A DNA stretch of 64,000 nucleotides from Apricaphanius iberus (GCA_028564705.1 JAPXFQ010000256.1:1364001-1428000); one strand, 5' to 3'; positions 21,101-48,995 are shown, numbered from the stretch's first letter. The notes: generated by a model from the sequence alone, not told the origin. Numbers and translations are program-made.

Positions 21101-24080
21101 GAGCGGAGACGCCTCATGAGGTTCTATGATCAAGTGGACTCCATCATGACGCACGCGCCAAACGACTCGCCGCGTCGGGCGGGGGCTGCCGAGGCGTCGC
21201 ATTCGGGCCCACTCGCAGTTTTGCAGATTTGTGAGGAAAACCGTCGGGTTGATGTTACCGTGGCAAAGACAAACAGAGGAGCAGCCATGGAGGAGAGAAG
21301 CTGTGGTGCTGATTCCGGCCCAATCACAGGCCCTGATGATCTGAGCCTGCAAGAACTCAGGGAGCAGCACTCGGATCAACACCCCACCCCAAAGGGTGAG
21401 CGGATCATAAGTTATCTATTTACTATTAACAGTTTTTGAACTTAGAATTAAGATTGTTAACTTGAAAAGCATTTTTTTTTAATCAAGGCTGAACTGTTGC
21501 ATTTACCTTTTCACTTTTTTTTTTGTTGCTACATGATTTTTCACAGGCTCCTCTGAAACTTTGGTGGGAAAAGACAGCAATCATTCAGCAGACAGAGGAA
21601 CGAAAAGAAAAGCTGGGGATCAAGGTTATAAAAATAAAATAAAAATCCCTCTTTTTCTCCTATCCCTTACATTTCACATGATGTCTCTGAACGAGTGAGG
21701 GCTCTGTCCCATGATTTGCCCCAGGAGGCTGATTTACGAGATTACAGATAAGGACACAGCTGTAGCAAAAAATATTACAGTGCAAGATCAGGTCGACTCT
21801 GATGCAAACTATGTATGAAGGACGGTAAGTAGCAGAAATAAGCAGCATGGCCATGTTTTTTGCTTTCAGACTCCAGGTACCAGAAAGCAGCAAAACAACT
21901 GAACCCAGGCCGTGACTCTGCAGCTCTGGAGAAAACACTGTGCAAGGAGGAGCAGGAGCATTTCCCCATAATAAACATCAAATCTGTGTGCTCCATAGCC
22001 CAGCCAAATCCACCCCAGAAAAAACAGGTACCGTGCTACAAAATAAACTTCTCAAGCTCTACAGACCAATTATGCAAATAGAAATGTGTCGAGTTTCTAC
22101 CGTTTCTCCGCTAGGGGTGTAAGGATATGCCTATCGGAGCCTCAAGTGGCTCTCATTACATTTGGTTTAAAAAGATAAAGAGTTGTGTTTTTAAACATAG
22201 AATAGGCCTATATAAACAATGCAGGTTTGTTAGCAGCTTTTACATTGAAAAAGTGTACAGAATTTCCCCAATATTTGTCCCTATTTTTCTGGTAATTTGG
22301 TTGGGCACTATAAAATAAAATTGTGGTTCTTTAAAAATGACTACAAATTTCCTACATTCTGGTATTTCTCAAGAAGTCTTAGAAGTCTTAACATTTGTGG
22401 CTTTAAACAAGTTTTAATTAGGTGGATTTAGGGCAAAGACGGCTCTTTGGATTATTAGCGTTAAGCCTGGTTTATACTTCTCCGTCAGCAACTTTGCACC
22501 CAGAAGTATTGAGGAAGACGCTTTTGGTTTTTACTTCTACGTTTCTCTGTCAGCGGGTGCTGACTTTTGATGGTGGGTCTGCCTACCATTGCAGTGTCGT
22601 TTCTGGTTAACAAGACTTTATTTTCTTCATCTTGTGAATGCATTCCCTCCCTCAAGGAGCAATGGATGACAGAAAATAAGTTTAAATTAAGCTGTAAAGC
22701 TTTTTAATAGAAGTGTAGCTCATTGAATACTTAAAAAATGCATGTAAACAAATACAGCAGTCTGTTTTTTTGTTCTTTACACCTTGTGTTCAAAATGGCC
22801 ATATTAGATCAACTACGGGCTTTCAATAGAAAGCATGTAGTGCCCATTCACTGCATTAACTACTGATTACAGCAACTACACAGACCTCTGGCTGTTACTG
22901 AGCTGACCAATCACACATACTCTCTAAGTTGACGCAGACTGATAGTTAGAAAGTTTGGTTCTACTCCATCCGTCGTCGAGTAGGTGATGGAGAGCCCTTG
23001 CATGACTGATAATACCGATGCATCAAAACGTGTTAACGTAGTGTGTGTGTGTGTGTTTGAGTCAGAGGCTGTAGAAGAGGCGCAATTCATGCTAGAACTG
23101 CATACAGTCAGACATAAGGAGAGTTTCTTAATCCAAAGGCAATACATAGCACATCATGGCTACATAACAGATAAAATGTACAATTTCTGTAACATTTTAT
23201 AGGCTATGCTAAACATAAACCAACTTTTGTTTTCCGTTTATCTTCGAGATAGTGACAAACCAGGTGATTAATATGATCGAGAAAAAAACGGTTATTAGAA
23301 ATCAATTTATTACATTTTTTTGTAATGGTCAGAAGTTCAATTTAAACAAACAATTCCGCAAAAAAAGTACAACAGAGTAATGAAGTTAGGATTTCAGTAG
23401 TGCTTTTGAAAGGTGAAGTGTAGGAAAAAACTCAGCCAAATCGGTCTTTGTCCTTATTTGTGTAAATCTGGAAATGCAAATTAATAAATAGGACGAAGGA
23501 CACATGAGAAAAATACACTTGGATGTGATGCCTTTTGTGACGTCACCAAAGCCACATTGTTTTTGAGTAGACTTTATATTCATTGAACAGAGATTTACAT
23601 TAAATAATTCAACACAATATGACGTGTGGGACTATATGTGAAAAACTATACATAAAGTGATCCTGACTGATGTTCTAGAAAAGTCTGAGTGGCAGCTTTA
23701 AATGTTTTCCAGCATTTAACCCCACAATTCTATTCGGATAATATTGATTTAAGTCAAAAGGTCACACAGACAGTATTGACGCAAGTAATAGTACATTTGA
23801 AATGTTGAAAATATTCTAAGTTTCTAGGTTTTTACGCTCGTGACTAAAGAGTTCAGGAAACCGTGCACGCATTACGGTTTCCCTCCTCAACTTGCCACAG
23901 GAGAAATTAGCTAAAACTTATCACTTTTCGACTTTTACTTCACGATGCTTACCTGTGCTGTAAAGCCACCAGACCCAGGGTGAGAACCTGAGCCACCTCC
24001 AGCTGCGTGGGCCATTCTCCGGCGGCCACGCAGCCGAAAACGCCGCATTCCTCCCCGATTCCGGACTCCTCAAACTCCAT
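6156..24080 (-). CDS. ppat: Amidophosphoribosyltransferase (GPAT), 11 coding exons
   Basis: Catalyses the committed step of purine synthesis, PRPP + glutamine to phosphoribosylamine, in the cytosol. Exons in transcript order: 24080-23953, 18516-18450, 18265-18059, 12406-12294, 12215-12070, 11784-11712, 11629-11478, 11412-11285, 11188-10967, 6531-6411, 6328-6156. All phases agree and give 509 residues (human 517). The start [11 protein letters not shown] is the short propeptide cleaved before catalytic Cys12 (CGVFGC). The class II glutaminase domain shows HTRYSTTG and AHNGELVNS. The phosphoribosyltransferase domain carries the PRPP motif [13 protein letters not shown] and SGNF-region equivalents. 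Likely 4Fe-4S cysteines lie in [25 protein letters not shown] and [12 protein letters not shown]. The ending YPVELEW matches vertebrate GPAT exactly. Three introns exceed 4 kb and are full of transposons; the one between exons 2 and 1 holds a complete gene on the + strand. Head-to-head with paics. Confidence 0.97.
7725..8228. mobile_element. hAT-type MITE with 8-bp target duplication
   Basis: Terminal inverted repeats TAGGGATGCACCGATCC and GTATCAGTGCATCCCTA are flanked by perfect 8-base duplications, GTAACGCG, at 7717-7724 and 8229-8236. This is diagnostic of hAT-mediated insertion. Further in, TATCGG/CCGATA motifs recur on both sides. The open frame of about 180 codons across it is not a gene. 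It contains a tRNA-like module at about 7883-7931. Confidence 0.8.
7883..7931 (+). other. tRNA-like A-box/B-box module inside a MITE
   Basis: TGGTTAGCGCA at 7883-7893 matches a Pol III A box. GGGATCGAATCCC at 7917-7929 matches a B box and can form a five-pair T-arm (GTGGG/CCCGC with one G-T pair) around the loop ATCGAAT. I could not fold a full acceptor stem or a convincing anticodon arm, so I do not call it a functional tRNA. It looks like a tRNA-derived (SINE-like) passenger. Confidence 0.5.
8458..9685 (-). mobile_element. 5'-truncated LINE (CR1/L2-like), 3' half of reverse transcriptase
   Basis: Read on the - strand: RT block with [10 protein letters not shown] and [10 protein letters not shown], then the motif [18 protein letters not shown], then a YSDD catalytic box near 9205, then [11 protein letters not shown] and a WGSS block. 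The 3' end near 8460 has the usual fish LINE tail (TTTATTGATCCCAGAGGGAAATT read on +). Several frameshifts and stops make it non-functional. The 5' end is truncated near 9685. Confidence 0.8.
9686..10966. other. ppat intron; MITE ends, otherwise nothing recognised
   Basis: At 9934-9990 CTGGGCAAT followed by ATATATCA/TGATATCA palindromic sequence resembles a MITE end, and a similar start (AGGGTTGGATGATATGGAT) lies near 10112. The rest to the splice donor at 10966 is AT-rich, with no coding potential seen. Confidence 0.35.
12428..13600. repeat. Composite of decayed MITEs in a ppat intron
   Basis: 12428-12700 resembles a dispersed fish repeat beginning GGCTACGTTCACACTA. From about 12690 a GGCTGTGTTGAAAAA start and repeated ATCGATT motifs lead to a clear right terminus, ATCGATACCCAGCCCTAG, at 13583-13600. 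A separate TTAA-flanked element sits within it. No coding sequence is evident. Confidence 0.45.
13041..13549. mobile_element. TTAA-flanked MITE
   Basis: Ends are inverted: TTAAAGTGACAGTGTGTAG on the left and ACACACCGTGCCTTTAA on the right, with TTAA at both outer edges (13041-13044, 13546-13549). TTAA target duplication is typical of piggyBac and Kolobok-type transposition. The right arm contains CTGCCCCCTACTGG (13510-13523), a full match to the CTCF core on the - strand. The internal open frame of about 100 codons is not gene-like. Confidence 0.55.
13601..14639. other. ppat intron, no gene recognised
   Basis: AT-rich sequence with no feature I can support. The 75-codon open frame on the - strand at 14411-14638 has no recognisable motif and no splice context. 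Confidence 0.4.
14640..14665. repeat. Perfect 26-bp palindrome
   Basis: The arms GTATTTTAAGACA and TGTCTTAAAATAC are exact reverse complements with no spacer. It abuts the longer hairpin that follows. Confidence 0.85.
14665..14726. repeat. Perfect inverted repeat, 30-bp arms, 2-bp spacer
   Basis: The left arm 14665-14694 and right arm 14697-14726 are exact complements around GT. Each arm contains ATGTGCACAT and GGTAACATGCCCAT or its inverse. The perfection of the arms implies a recent origin or ongoing correction. Confidence 0.85.
15469..16953. mobile_element. Foldback (long inverted repeat) DNA element
   Basis: The outer ends TATGGAACGCC and GGCGTTCCATA are inverted. Arms of about 420-430 bases (about 15469-15890 and 16520-16953) match in reverse complement along their length, including AACATTATGAAATAAATATCA, AATGTGACAATGAAAT and an inner CAGCCAATCAG block. 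CCATTG flanks both ends (15463-15468 and 16954-16959) as a likely 6-bp target duplication. The roughly 630-base centre shows no transposase. The superfamily is unknown to me. Confidence 0.7.
17140..17962 (-). mobile_element. Truncated Tc1/mariner copy with transposase remnant
   Basis: Read on -, the sequence from 17962 starts with a Tc1-type terminus (AAATGTTTGCCCCCTTGC). It contains a decayed transposase with the helix-turn-helix region (sequences equivalent to RLIQEVTK and ELQASLK near 17370-17460) and stops part-way through the catalytic domain near 17140. Frameshifted and truncated, so inactive. It lies in a ppat intron. Confidence 0.65.
18928..22081 (+). CDS. Protein with three tandem Myb/SANT-like (Myb_DNA-bind_4) domains, nested in a ppat intron
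   Basis: Six exons: 18928-19279, 19448-19945, 20021-20080, 20805-21395, 21547-21624, 21870-22081. Every intron is phase 1 and the joined frame is open for 596 residues to the TAG at 22079. Domain 1 (about residues 29-95) is divergent: [14 protein letters not shown] ... [15 protein letters not shown]. Domain 2 (about 135-205) reads [18 protein letters not shown] ... [19 protein letters not shown]. Domain 3 (about 330-400) reads [18 protein letters not shown] ... [19 protein letters not shown]. The W-18/22-W-KQC-K-KNLK pattern is that of the trihelix/SANT-like family seen in ZSCAN20, ZSCAN29 and MSANTD proteins, which bind DNA. An acidic linker ([12 protein letters not shown]) separates domains 2 and 3, and the tail is basic then polar. 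No zinc finger or SCAN domain was seen. The ATG at 18928 has a good context (AACATGG) and follows GC-rich sequence. The donor at 21625 (GTTATA) is weak. Exact orthology is unknown to me. Confidence 0.8.
20215..20635. repeat. Degenerate CCAT/ATCC-rich repeat
   Basis: An intron of the SANT-like gene filled with loosely repeated CATCCAT/TTCATC units over about 400 bases. It reads as a decayed (ATCC)n satellite, with no coding sequence. Confidence 0.6.
22082..23952. other. 3' flank of nested gene and rest of ppat intron 1; no further gene seen
   Basis: AATAAA-type signals exist after the nested gene's stop (for example at 22043 within the last exon and around 22313), but none stands out. A MITE-like start (AGCCTGGTTTATACTTCT) lies near 22465 and a short (TG)n run near 23041. 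No coding exon was recognised before ppat exon 1. Confidence 0.35.
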
Positions 24081-24735
24081 GCTGGCCCCCCGGTAGCTCC
24101 GAGTCCTCCGGTTGCCCCGTTAACCCGACGAACGATCTCGTGCCCGATTGCCAGCGAACAATCAGCGGGCGCGTGCGCGTGCACTGCGGAGTGAACACGT
24201 GCTTCACTGTGACACAGCGTGGCGAACAAAAACAGGTCAGCTGACACAGTTTTAACTTGCCATCACGAGCACGAAAGACTAATTTAATCAAGACTGGAGG
24301 CGGGGGGGGGGAGTTGCATATATTCACCGAAGGGTAAAAAAATGACTTTCTCAGTTTTATCGTGAATGAATCGACCCGTATCTGATCACAAGCACACGTG
24401 TTGCACTATTCAGCTTGATCACTAGACCTGCTGCCTCAGCTTGATCGGGTTTTCAACTAATCGATTCTCTTATCCAACTTGAAAATGGTGGCACGTCAAA
24501 AGTTTTTCTCCTCAAAAAATATGCTGGAGCATCCTGAAGCCATGTGATTACAAAGCGCTGCTGTGATTGGCTGAGGGGGTCTGTGGCGTGATGCGATTGG
24601 CTATGGGTGAACGTAAGAACCGTGTCGCTGTCCTCCCCTCTCCTGCTGCATGCCCGCACGCCTCCCTGTTGCTGCTGCTGCCGCCCTTAAAACTTTCTTT
24701 TTTCCCTCTAGGACAGATTGGGATCGACCAACGCG
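24081..24735. promoter_or_regulatory. Divergent ppat-paics promoter
   Basis: 655 bases separate the two start codons, with GC-rich sequence near ppat. Visible elements: CACGTG E-boxes at 24196-24201 and 24395-24400 (MYC/USF type), GGCGCGTGCGCG at 24168-24179 matching NRF-1 at 11 of 12 positions, and two ATTGG (inverted CCAAT) boxes at 24566-24570 and 24596-24600. No clear TATA box was seen. The human GPAT-AIRC pair is also transcribed from a short shared promoter in which NRF-1 has been implicated, so the arrangement is expected. Transcription start sites cannot be placed from sequence alone. Confidence 0.8.
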
Positions 24736-27700
24736 ATGGCTTCCAGCAAAGGTACTGCGCAAAATAAAATAAAATAAAAATCAGTGCGTTAAGGTTTAAA
24801 TTAAACTTGCTTGCTTTCTCTTTTTTAACTCTTTGCTATTTTTTTGGCATGATTTCAGAGTTGAACATCGGCCAGAAGCTCAATGAGGGGAAGACTAAGC
24901 AGATCTTTGAGCTGGTGGACCAGCCCGGACTGGTTCTGGTGCAGTCCAAAGACCAGATCACCGCTGGGAATGCCGTGCGGAAGGATCAGATGGAGGGCAA
25001 AGCTGCCATCGCCAATAAGACGACTTGTTGCGTGTTCAAACTGCTCCAAGAATCTGGTGAGAACTTGGAAGTTTGTAAACCCGTTCAGAAGGTGTTTGTG
25101 CTGCATGTTGCAGCGTGAGCTGAGACAGATGTCACTCTTGCCCTCAAGCGAGTTTCACAAAAATTCCTCCGTACATTGTAGGATTATATCAGTTATTGCC
25201 CCCCACCATCCCCAGGTTCACTTTCTTGCAGCATTATTTGAGACCCGGACATCAGAGTTGGTGTGATCCTGCATTAGAGAGAAAAGTCTCTAGGGTTACC
25301 AGTAAGAAAAGGAGGCAGCCTTGGATCCGTTTGCCCTCAGCTAACATCAGGATCACCTCTGAATGAATTATGCCAAAATCTCTCATTTTCTCTGTGCCTG
25401 TGCAGAAGTAATTGGCTAATTTGCAGCCATGTGTGTAGATCAAGCAGCAGTGAGGTCCGTCTTGTGACTTTCTTCCCCTAATTCACCAGAACTTGGGCCA
25501 ACCACATTGTAATTAACCAGAATTAAATTTGGAGATACAGCCTGCCTTTAAATGAATTTCTCTTTCTTTGACATGCAGTCATTCGTTGATTTTTATTGGT
25601 GTAGGGGCTGTCTTTATTCTATTACCTTTGCTAAGCAATCTACAAACGCTGGAAATTATTTAGTGTATTTTATAAGTCAAGAATCACAAACGAAAGTTGC
25701 TTCTCTGTTCCACTTCGTAAATATTTATATTTATTCATCACTTCTCCATCTATTAACAATTGATTCTGTTTTGAATGTTCATCCATTCACTCATCAATCT
25801 ATTCTTCTGCTCATCGAACTTTCCATCAGTCCATCCATTAATCGCAGGATGGCCAATCAGAACGATCAGTTTATACAGCCATTCATTTGACTGTCCACCC
25901 ATCCTTCCATACATTTGTTCAATTACCTGACAATAGATTACAATAGATCTGAGTTTGTTTTTTAAATCTTGATACAACCATGGTGTAGCCAGAAATTACT
26001 TTTTAGGTGGGCCCAGCAAAAAAAACAAAAACAAAACATGGGTGGGTCAAATAAGTGTTTATTGAAATTAAATGATTTCCACTGTTCCATGGCTGCTTCA
26101 ATAGATTTGTCTGTTTACATCAAACTATTTAGAACAAAGCATCCAGGCAAAAAAGAAAAAAAATATGGTATGTGATTCAAAACGGCCAGTGATATCTCCT
26201 ACTGTTTCATTTAGTTTTATGACTTTAAGATACAGTCCTCAAAAATAAAACATAATTATAAATATGATTTCTTTTAAGAAAGTCATATTTTGGTGTGCCT
26301 GAAGCCTTGTTCACACTGGAAGCGGTGCAGATCGGAGACCACTACCATTCGGCGTCCTTGTTAACCTATGGTTTGGTTCACACCAGACGCGGAGTGCTGC
26401 GTTCCTCTGCACCGTGAAGCGATCGTTTTGACATCTAGTCTAATTTTTAATTTTATTTTACAGCTAGCGATCGGTGTCAACTCTGGCAGGACATCCCACC
26501 AAGACACACGAGACAATTGGGGACAAACTACAGCAGTCGACAAATGCGATCACATTTGTGGATCTAAACAGACAATAAAGAGCGCTCCTCCTCACTACTC
26601 TCCCTGGGAAATGGGAAGAAAAAATATATTTAATAAATGTGAAGAATAAACAAATATTTGTATTTCAACAGTATATCTACGGTACTGCAGTCTACTACCA
26701 CACAGTCTCTCTCTGACCGTGTCTGAACAACGGATAAATTAAAGAAGTGTGCACTTTCATACTTTAAGTCTATCTGAAAAAGATTGTAAAGCGACTTAGA
26801 AACCTCTTTTGAGTCTGGAAAAGTAGGTTTTTCTGGTTATGAAGAATGTGTGCAACCCTTTTTAATTTTTTTAAACTAGGTCCTGGAGAACATGCATTTC
26901 TAAGGTCTGAGCCATGACTGGCGCTAAGATTGAGCATTTTTACCGTCTGTCCTCGTTTGCAGGGATTAAGACGGCCTTTGTGGAGCAACATTCGGAGACC
27001 GCGTTCATCGCTGCCCACTGTGAGATGATTCCCATTGAGTGGGTGTGTCGCAGGGTGGCCACTGGGTCGTTTCTGAAGAGAAACCCAGGAGTCAAAGAGG
27101 GGTACCGCTTCAGCCCACTGAAGATGGAGATGTTCTTCAAGGTGAGCACGAAGGCCCGCGGTCATTGAAATGGGTGGTTTCTTAAAGCGATGCGAGCTCA
27201 GTGACTGTTGTTGATCCCTTCAGGATGACGCCAACAACGATCCTCAGTGGTCCGAGGAGCAGCTGCTGGCGGCTAAGTTCAGCCTGGCCGGACTCTCCAT
27301 CGGTCAGTGTGAGGTGGACATCATGAACCGCAGCACCGTGGCCATCTTTGAGATCCTGGAGAAGGCCTGGGCTACGCAGAACTGCACGCTGGTGGACATG
27401 AAGGCATGTGGTCTTGTGTCACCCTCTGCCGGTCATTTACTTTGTCGAAACAACACATCTTTTTATTTTCTTGTCTGAATCTTTGTAGATCGAGTTCGGT
27501 GTGAATGTTAAGACACGAGAGATTGTTCTTGCTGACGTCATCGACAACGACTCGTGGAGGCTGTGGCCGGCTGGAGATCGGAGCCAGCAGAAGGATAAGC
27601 AGGTAAGGGGTTGTTATAGTCTCGCTTTTATGGTGAGGCGTCATTAGTGAATGGTAAAAAGTAAAAGGGTTTCATTTAAAACCAAAAAAAAAAATTCCCA

Positions 27701-28583
27701 GGTTTACCGAGACCTGAAAGAAGTTACTCCAGAAGCAATGCAGATGGTGAAGAGGAACTTTGAATGGGTTTCCGAAAGGGTCCAGGTGGGATTTAACTTG
27801 CTAATATCTGGACCTTAGTAATACTTTGTTTTTGATGTTTGGAGTTCAGTATTGTGTGCTTAATGTGGATACCGATCCATTTGTTCTCAATAGCTCCTCC
27901 TGGAGCCCCAAGCCAGCGGCAGGGTGGTGGTTCTGATGGGCTCCACCTCTGATATGGCTCACTGTGAAAAAATCAAGAAGGCCTGTACCTCCTTTGGACT
28001 CCCCTGCATTTTGAGGGTCACCTCTGCTCACAAAGGCCCAGATGAGACCCTCCGTATAAAAGCAGCGTATGAAGGTGTGCATTAGTTGTCTACTTTTTTT
28101 TTTTTTTTCTTCCTATCATCCTTCATCTTCAACGCATTGTTTTCTCCAAAGGCGATGGAGTTCCCACCATATTCGTGGCCGTAGCTGGTAGGAGTAACGG
28201 CCTGGGGCCGGTGATGTCTGGAAACACCGCTTATCCCGTCATCAACTGCCCTCCTCTCACTCCAGACTGGGGAGCACAAGATGTCTGGTCATCCCTCCGT
28301 CTGCCGAGTGGTGAGCCGAGCTCCTAGGGTCATGTTTGCTTTAACAATAGTTGGACGCCCGATCCATCACAGCCACTAAGCTTTCCTGTCTTCCATGTCT
28401 TCCGCAGGCCTGGGCTGTTCCACAGTCCTCTCTCCTGATGCCGCGGCTCAGTTTGCAGCGCAGATAATCGGCTTGAACAACCACCTTGTGTGGTGCAAGC
28501 TGAGGGCCTCCATGCTAAACACATGGGTGTCTCTTAAACTGGCTGACCAAAAACTACAAGCCTGCAGCCTCGAAGTAGCTTAG
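24736..28583 (+). CDS. paics: Bifunctional SAICAR synthetase / AIR carboxylase, nine exons
   Basis: Carries out purine steps 6 and 7: carboxylation of AIR to CAIR, then condensation with aspartate to SAICAR. Exons: 24736-24751, 24859-25056, 26963-27141, 27224-27403, 27489-27602, 27702-27785, 27894-28074, 28152-28310, 28408-28583. They give 428 residues (human 425). The N-terminal SAICAR synthetase half shows [55 protein letters not shown] and [16 protein letters not shown]. The C-terminal PurE-like half shows [37 protein letters not shown] and [20 protein letters not shown]. Exon 4 ends ATGAAG followed by gcatgt: the only in-frame join to exon 5 uses a GC-AG intron. Shares a divergent promoter with ppat. 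No frameshift or missing key motif was seen. Confidence 0.97.
25057..26962. other. paics intron 2; decayed repeats only
   Basis: About 1.9 kb without coding sequence. 25735-25930 is a degenerate (ATCC)n-like tract. 26300-26410 holds two copies of a TTCACAC(T/C)(G/A)GA(A/C)GCGG-type motif resembling a fish MITE end. The remainder is unremarkable. Confidence 0.4.
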
Positions 28584-28655
28584 ACCAACTTGTGCCCTAC
28601 ACCCACACCATGCCTTTGCTTGTTTCTTTAACTGTAGATCTTCCTTAATCATTCC

Positions 28656-28661
28656 AATAAA
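28656..28661 (+). terminator. paics polyadenylation signal
   Basis: AATAAA, 73 bases after the paics stop codon, in a short AT-rich 3' UTR. Confidence 0.75.
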
Positions 28662-28683
28662 ACAAAAAGAATGACTAAAACAC

Positions 28684-31435
28684 CTGCTGTTTGGTCTTTC
28701 ATCCAACTAAAAAGTGAAATGTGCCATTGTAAAGTGTAAGGAAACGTTTGTAAGCAGTTCAGTTCTTTTCCAAATGAAAAGGTGCACTGGACAAGATCAG
28801 TGAAGGGACATGGGGGGGCTTACAACGTAAGTAGGGTTTTTCATGACGTCTGTAATTTTATGTTGATGGTCATTAACCACATTTCTATAGAAGGTTGAAA
28901 AACAAACTAACTATGACGGGTATAATAAATATATAAACACAGGTATAATCTCCTTCAAAACCACATGGTTTGAATTTGCTTTACAGCCACAAACCTCAAC
29001 ATATTTAAGTTTGGCATGATTTTGAAAATGATACGGATTTCATGCATGTTCCTTCTTCAGGAATCAGTTTTGGACATCCAGATATATATTACTCTTTGTA
29101 GAACTACTCAAACTAAGTCTAAATGGAGAGCATCTGTAAACATTTCTTGTGTAGCTAGAGATTTTAAATTGGATGTATTTCTGGTGCTCTACCAGTTGAA
29201 CGTCTGGCCTCTTCCACCCAATAACAAGCTTTTCTCCAGTGGCTACTCTGTATTGGGCATTATCCATCTTTCTACCAAATTTGACCAGCCTCCCTGCCTC
29301 TGATGAGGAAAAGCATCCATGTATGATGCGGCCATCATGTTTCAATGTGACAACAGTTTGTGGAGAGTGAGATCTCAATCTTTTTTTTTTTACTGCCCTT
29401 CTTTCCTCACCTGTCTGTTTTGGCTTGTAATTGTGCCACAGTTTTGGTTTAGTCACAAATGAGTGGTCATTCAAGAGACATTGAAAGCTTGGGTAGCTGT
29501 TCTACAGCCTTACCCTGAGTTATAGACTACCTCTAATTCTGGCCCGTTTGTTTTTTATTTGTGACATGCTTCTCCGATTAATTCTCTGCTCGTCTGGCCT
29601 GTCAATCTTTGTAGGTTTATTTGTGGAATGCTTTTTCCAGTTTTTGAAATGGGAACTGTAATTTAGCTACCTTGTCAGATGTTCAAGGCTTGAAGTAGAT
29701 TCAATTTGAGGCGTCAGAAAAAGGGGAGAATGCACACAACACTTTTAATAGTTTTATTTGTGATAAAAAAAAAATGCATGTCCTCTTCTTTCTGCTATAC
29801 AATATTGCACCACTCCTTGATCCCACACACCCACACATATGTCCTAATGTCAGTGTATCAGCAGCTTTATCACAGAAAATGTTGATGTGCATTTTGATTT
29901 CAGATTTGAGCAGTCTGTAGACATAAATGGCTAATATGCAAAACACAATTCTGTAATTAAATTACAGAATTTGAAATAAAAAATGTTCAGACTAATATGT
30001 ATTCATTCAAATTCACACTTTCTTGAGCAGTCCTGCCAATGTTTCATGGCCGCTGTAAAATGTGTTGTCTTTTTATAATTTCAAATAATCTTTCTTTCCA
30101 TTTATGCGTTGCTTTAAAAAAAAAAAATCCACTGACAAATATTCTTTCCCCCTCACTGCTCGTTCAAACTCCCAAAACACCGTCTGCATGACACCTGGTT
30201 TGCAATGAGTTTCATAGATGGGGCTTAAAAGAAAAAAGGAAAACACTTCCATATGTGTGTTGTGTTGCAGGACTTCAGATCAACCACAAGATGGAGTTTG
30301 AGTCTCGTCTTCCTTGTGCAAAAAATCTTAACCTTTTATATCTCATTCCAGTAGTTTGCAGCCAAGAGAATGAGTCATGACTACTGTGCCACCATTTTCA
30401 GTTATTTTTTCTTCTTCAATTATATCTCAGCTTTTCTTTTTGATGAAAAAAGTACAATGGTCTGGGATGTGCAAAATTGTTTCATGTGTGGGCGGCTGTG
30501 GGAGGAAAGAAGTAGGCTACTACTGTGGGCAGATTGTGGTAAAGATGAGTGCATGAAGGCTATAGAGGAAAGAAGATCTTAATTTTTATTTTGTCAAGGA
30601 TGTGAAAATACAACATTCACCAAGAACCAGCCTCCTTATACCTTGACCAGAATAAATAAAGAACTGAGAACAATCCAAAGAGCTAAAGTGGACATGATGT
30701 CCAAGTTTCTGTGACTCCGGGTTTCCTTGACAACAGTAACATGGCAACAGCCAGTCTATATACAATAATCTGCTTTTCTTTTGAGCTCCTGTGTTGCTGT
30801 TAGTCTGTGGATCTCTTTATTTCCTGCCTGTCCTTGCTGCCCTTCACGACTACACCACCATCATGAATATAATTATAGCTTCACAGAAATGGACACAACA
30901 TGAGGTATAACCCATTAAAAGATTATGAATAGGCTATCTGCAGAGATGCCTTTATGCTGTGTGTGTGTGTGTGTTTCTTTCCTCTACACTTTGATTTCTT
31001 CCAAAGCGCTCAAGGTGATAAACAACCTGTTACATAGAAAAACAAAACTTGAGGCCAGCATGAAACAACCTTTTGAAGGCTCAAAAAAGCAATTTATTTA
31101 GCTTTTAAAGCTGTGTGTTTGGCAGTTGGATATCACATCTACATTTTATTTACACCATATTTTTCTTGTTTTCTTTGTTTTATCTTGTGTACAAAAATTC
31201 GCTATCATTGTATACTTTGACATCATAGCTAAATTCCTTCATCTCTAGTGCATGATGCACTTTCATAATAACATCCTGTTTCTTTAGTTAATTCCCACCC
31301 CCCTCTGCCATTCACATCCTACATCTTTGTCCAGTAAGTGCTGCATCACTCCCTCCTCCTTTCTGTCAGTTTGTAACACCCTTTCAAGTTACTTCTGCTA
31401 AACGATCAAACTATAAAGCTCCTCGATGTGTGCGA
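28684..31435. other. Intergenic DNA between paics and the rem2-like gene
   Basis: Tail-to-tail interval of 2.8 kb. About 28965-29500 is an old Tc1 copy on the - strand (separate entry). A (TG)n run lies near 30958-30974. Candidate - strand polyadenylation signals for the rem2-like gene (TTTATT on +) lie at 31145-31150 and 29753-29758; I cannot choose between them. No gene was recognised. Confidence 0.4.
28965..29500 (-). mobile_element. Decayed Tc1/mariner remnant
   Basis: A - strand open frame contains VVTLKHDGRIIHGCFSSSE and KMDNAQYR, matching the Tc1 transposase block that normally reads like TVKHGGGSIM-WGCF and MDxxxYR. It is flanked by sequence like other fish Tc1 ends. There are several stops and the bounds are approximate. 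Confidence 0.55.

Positions 31436-48995
<17,560 letters not shown>

Noticed and set aside
29064..29474. A 136-codon - strand gene after paics
   Set aside because: It contains a decayed Tc1 transposase block and repeat flanks, with no start or splice support.
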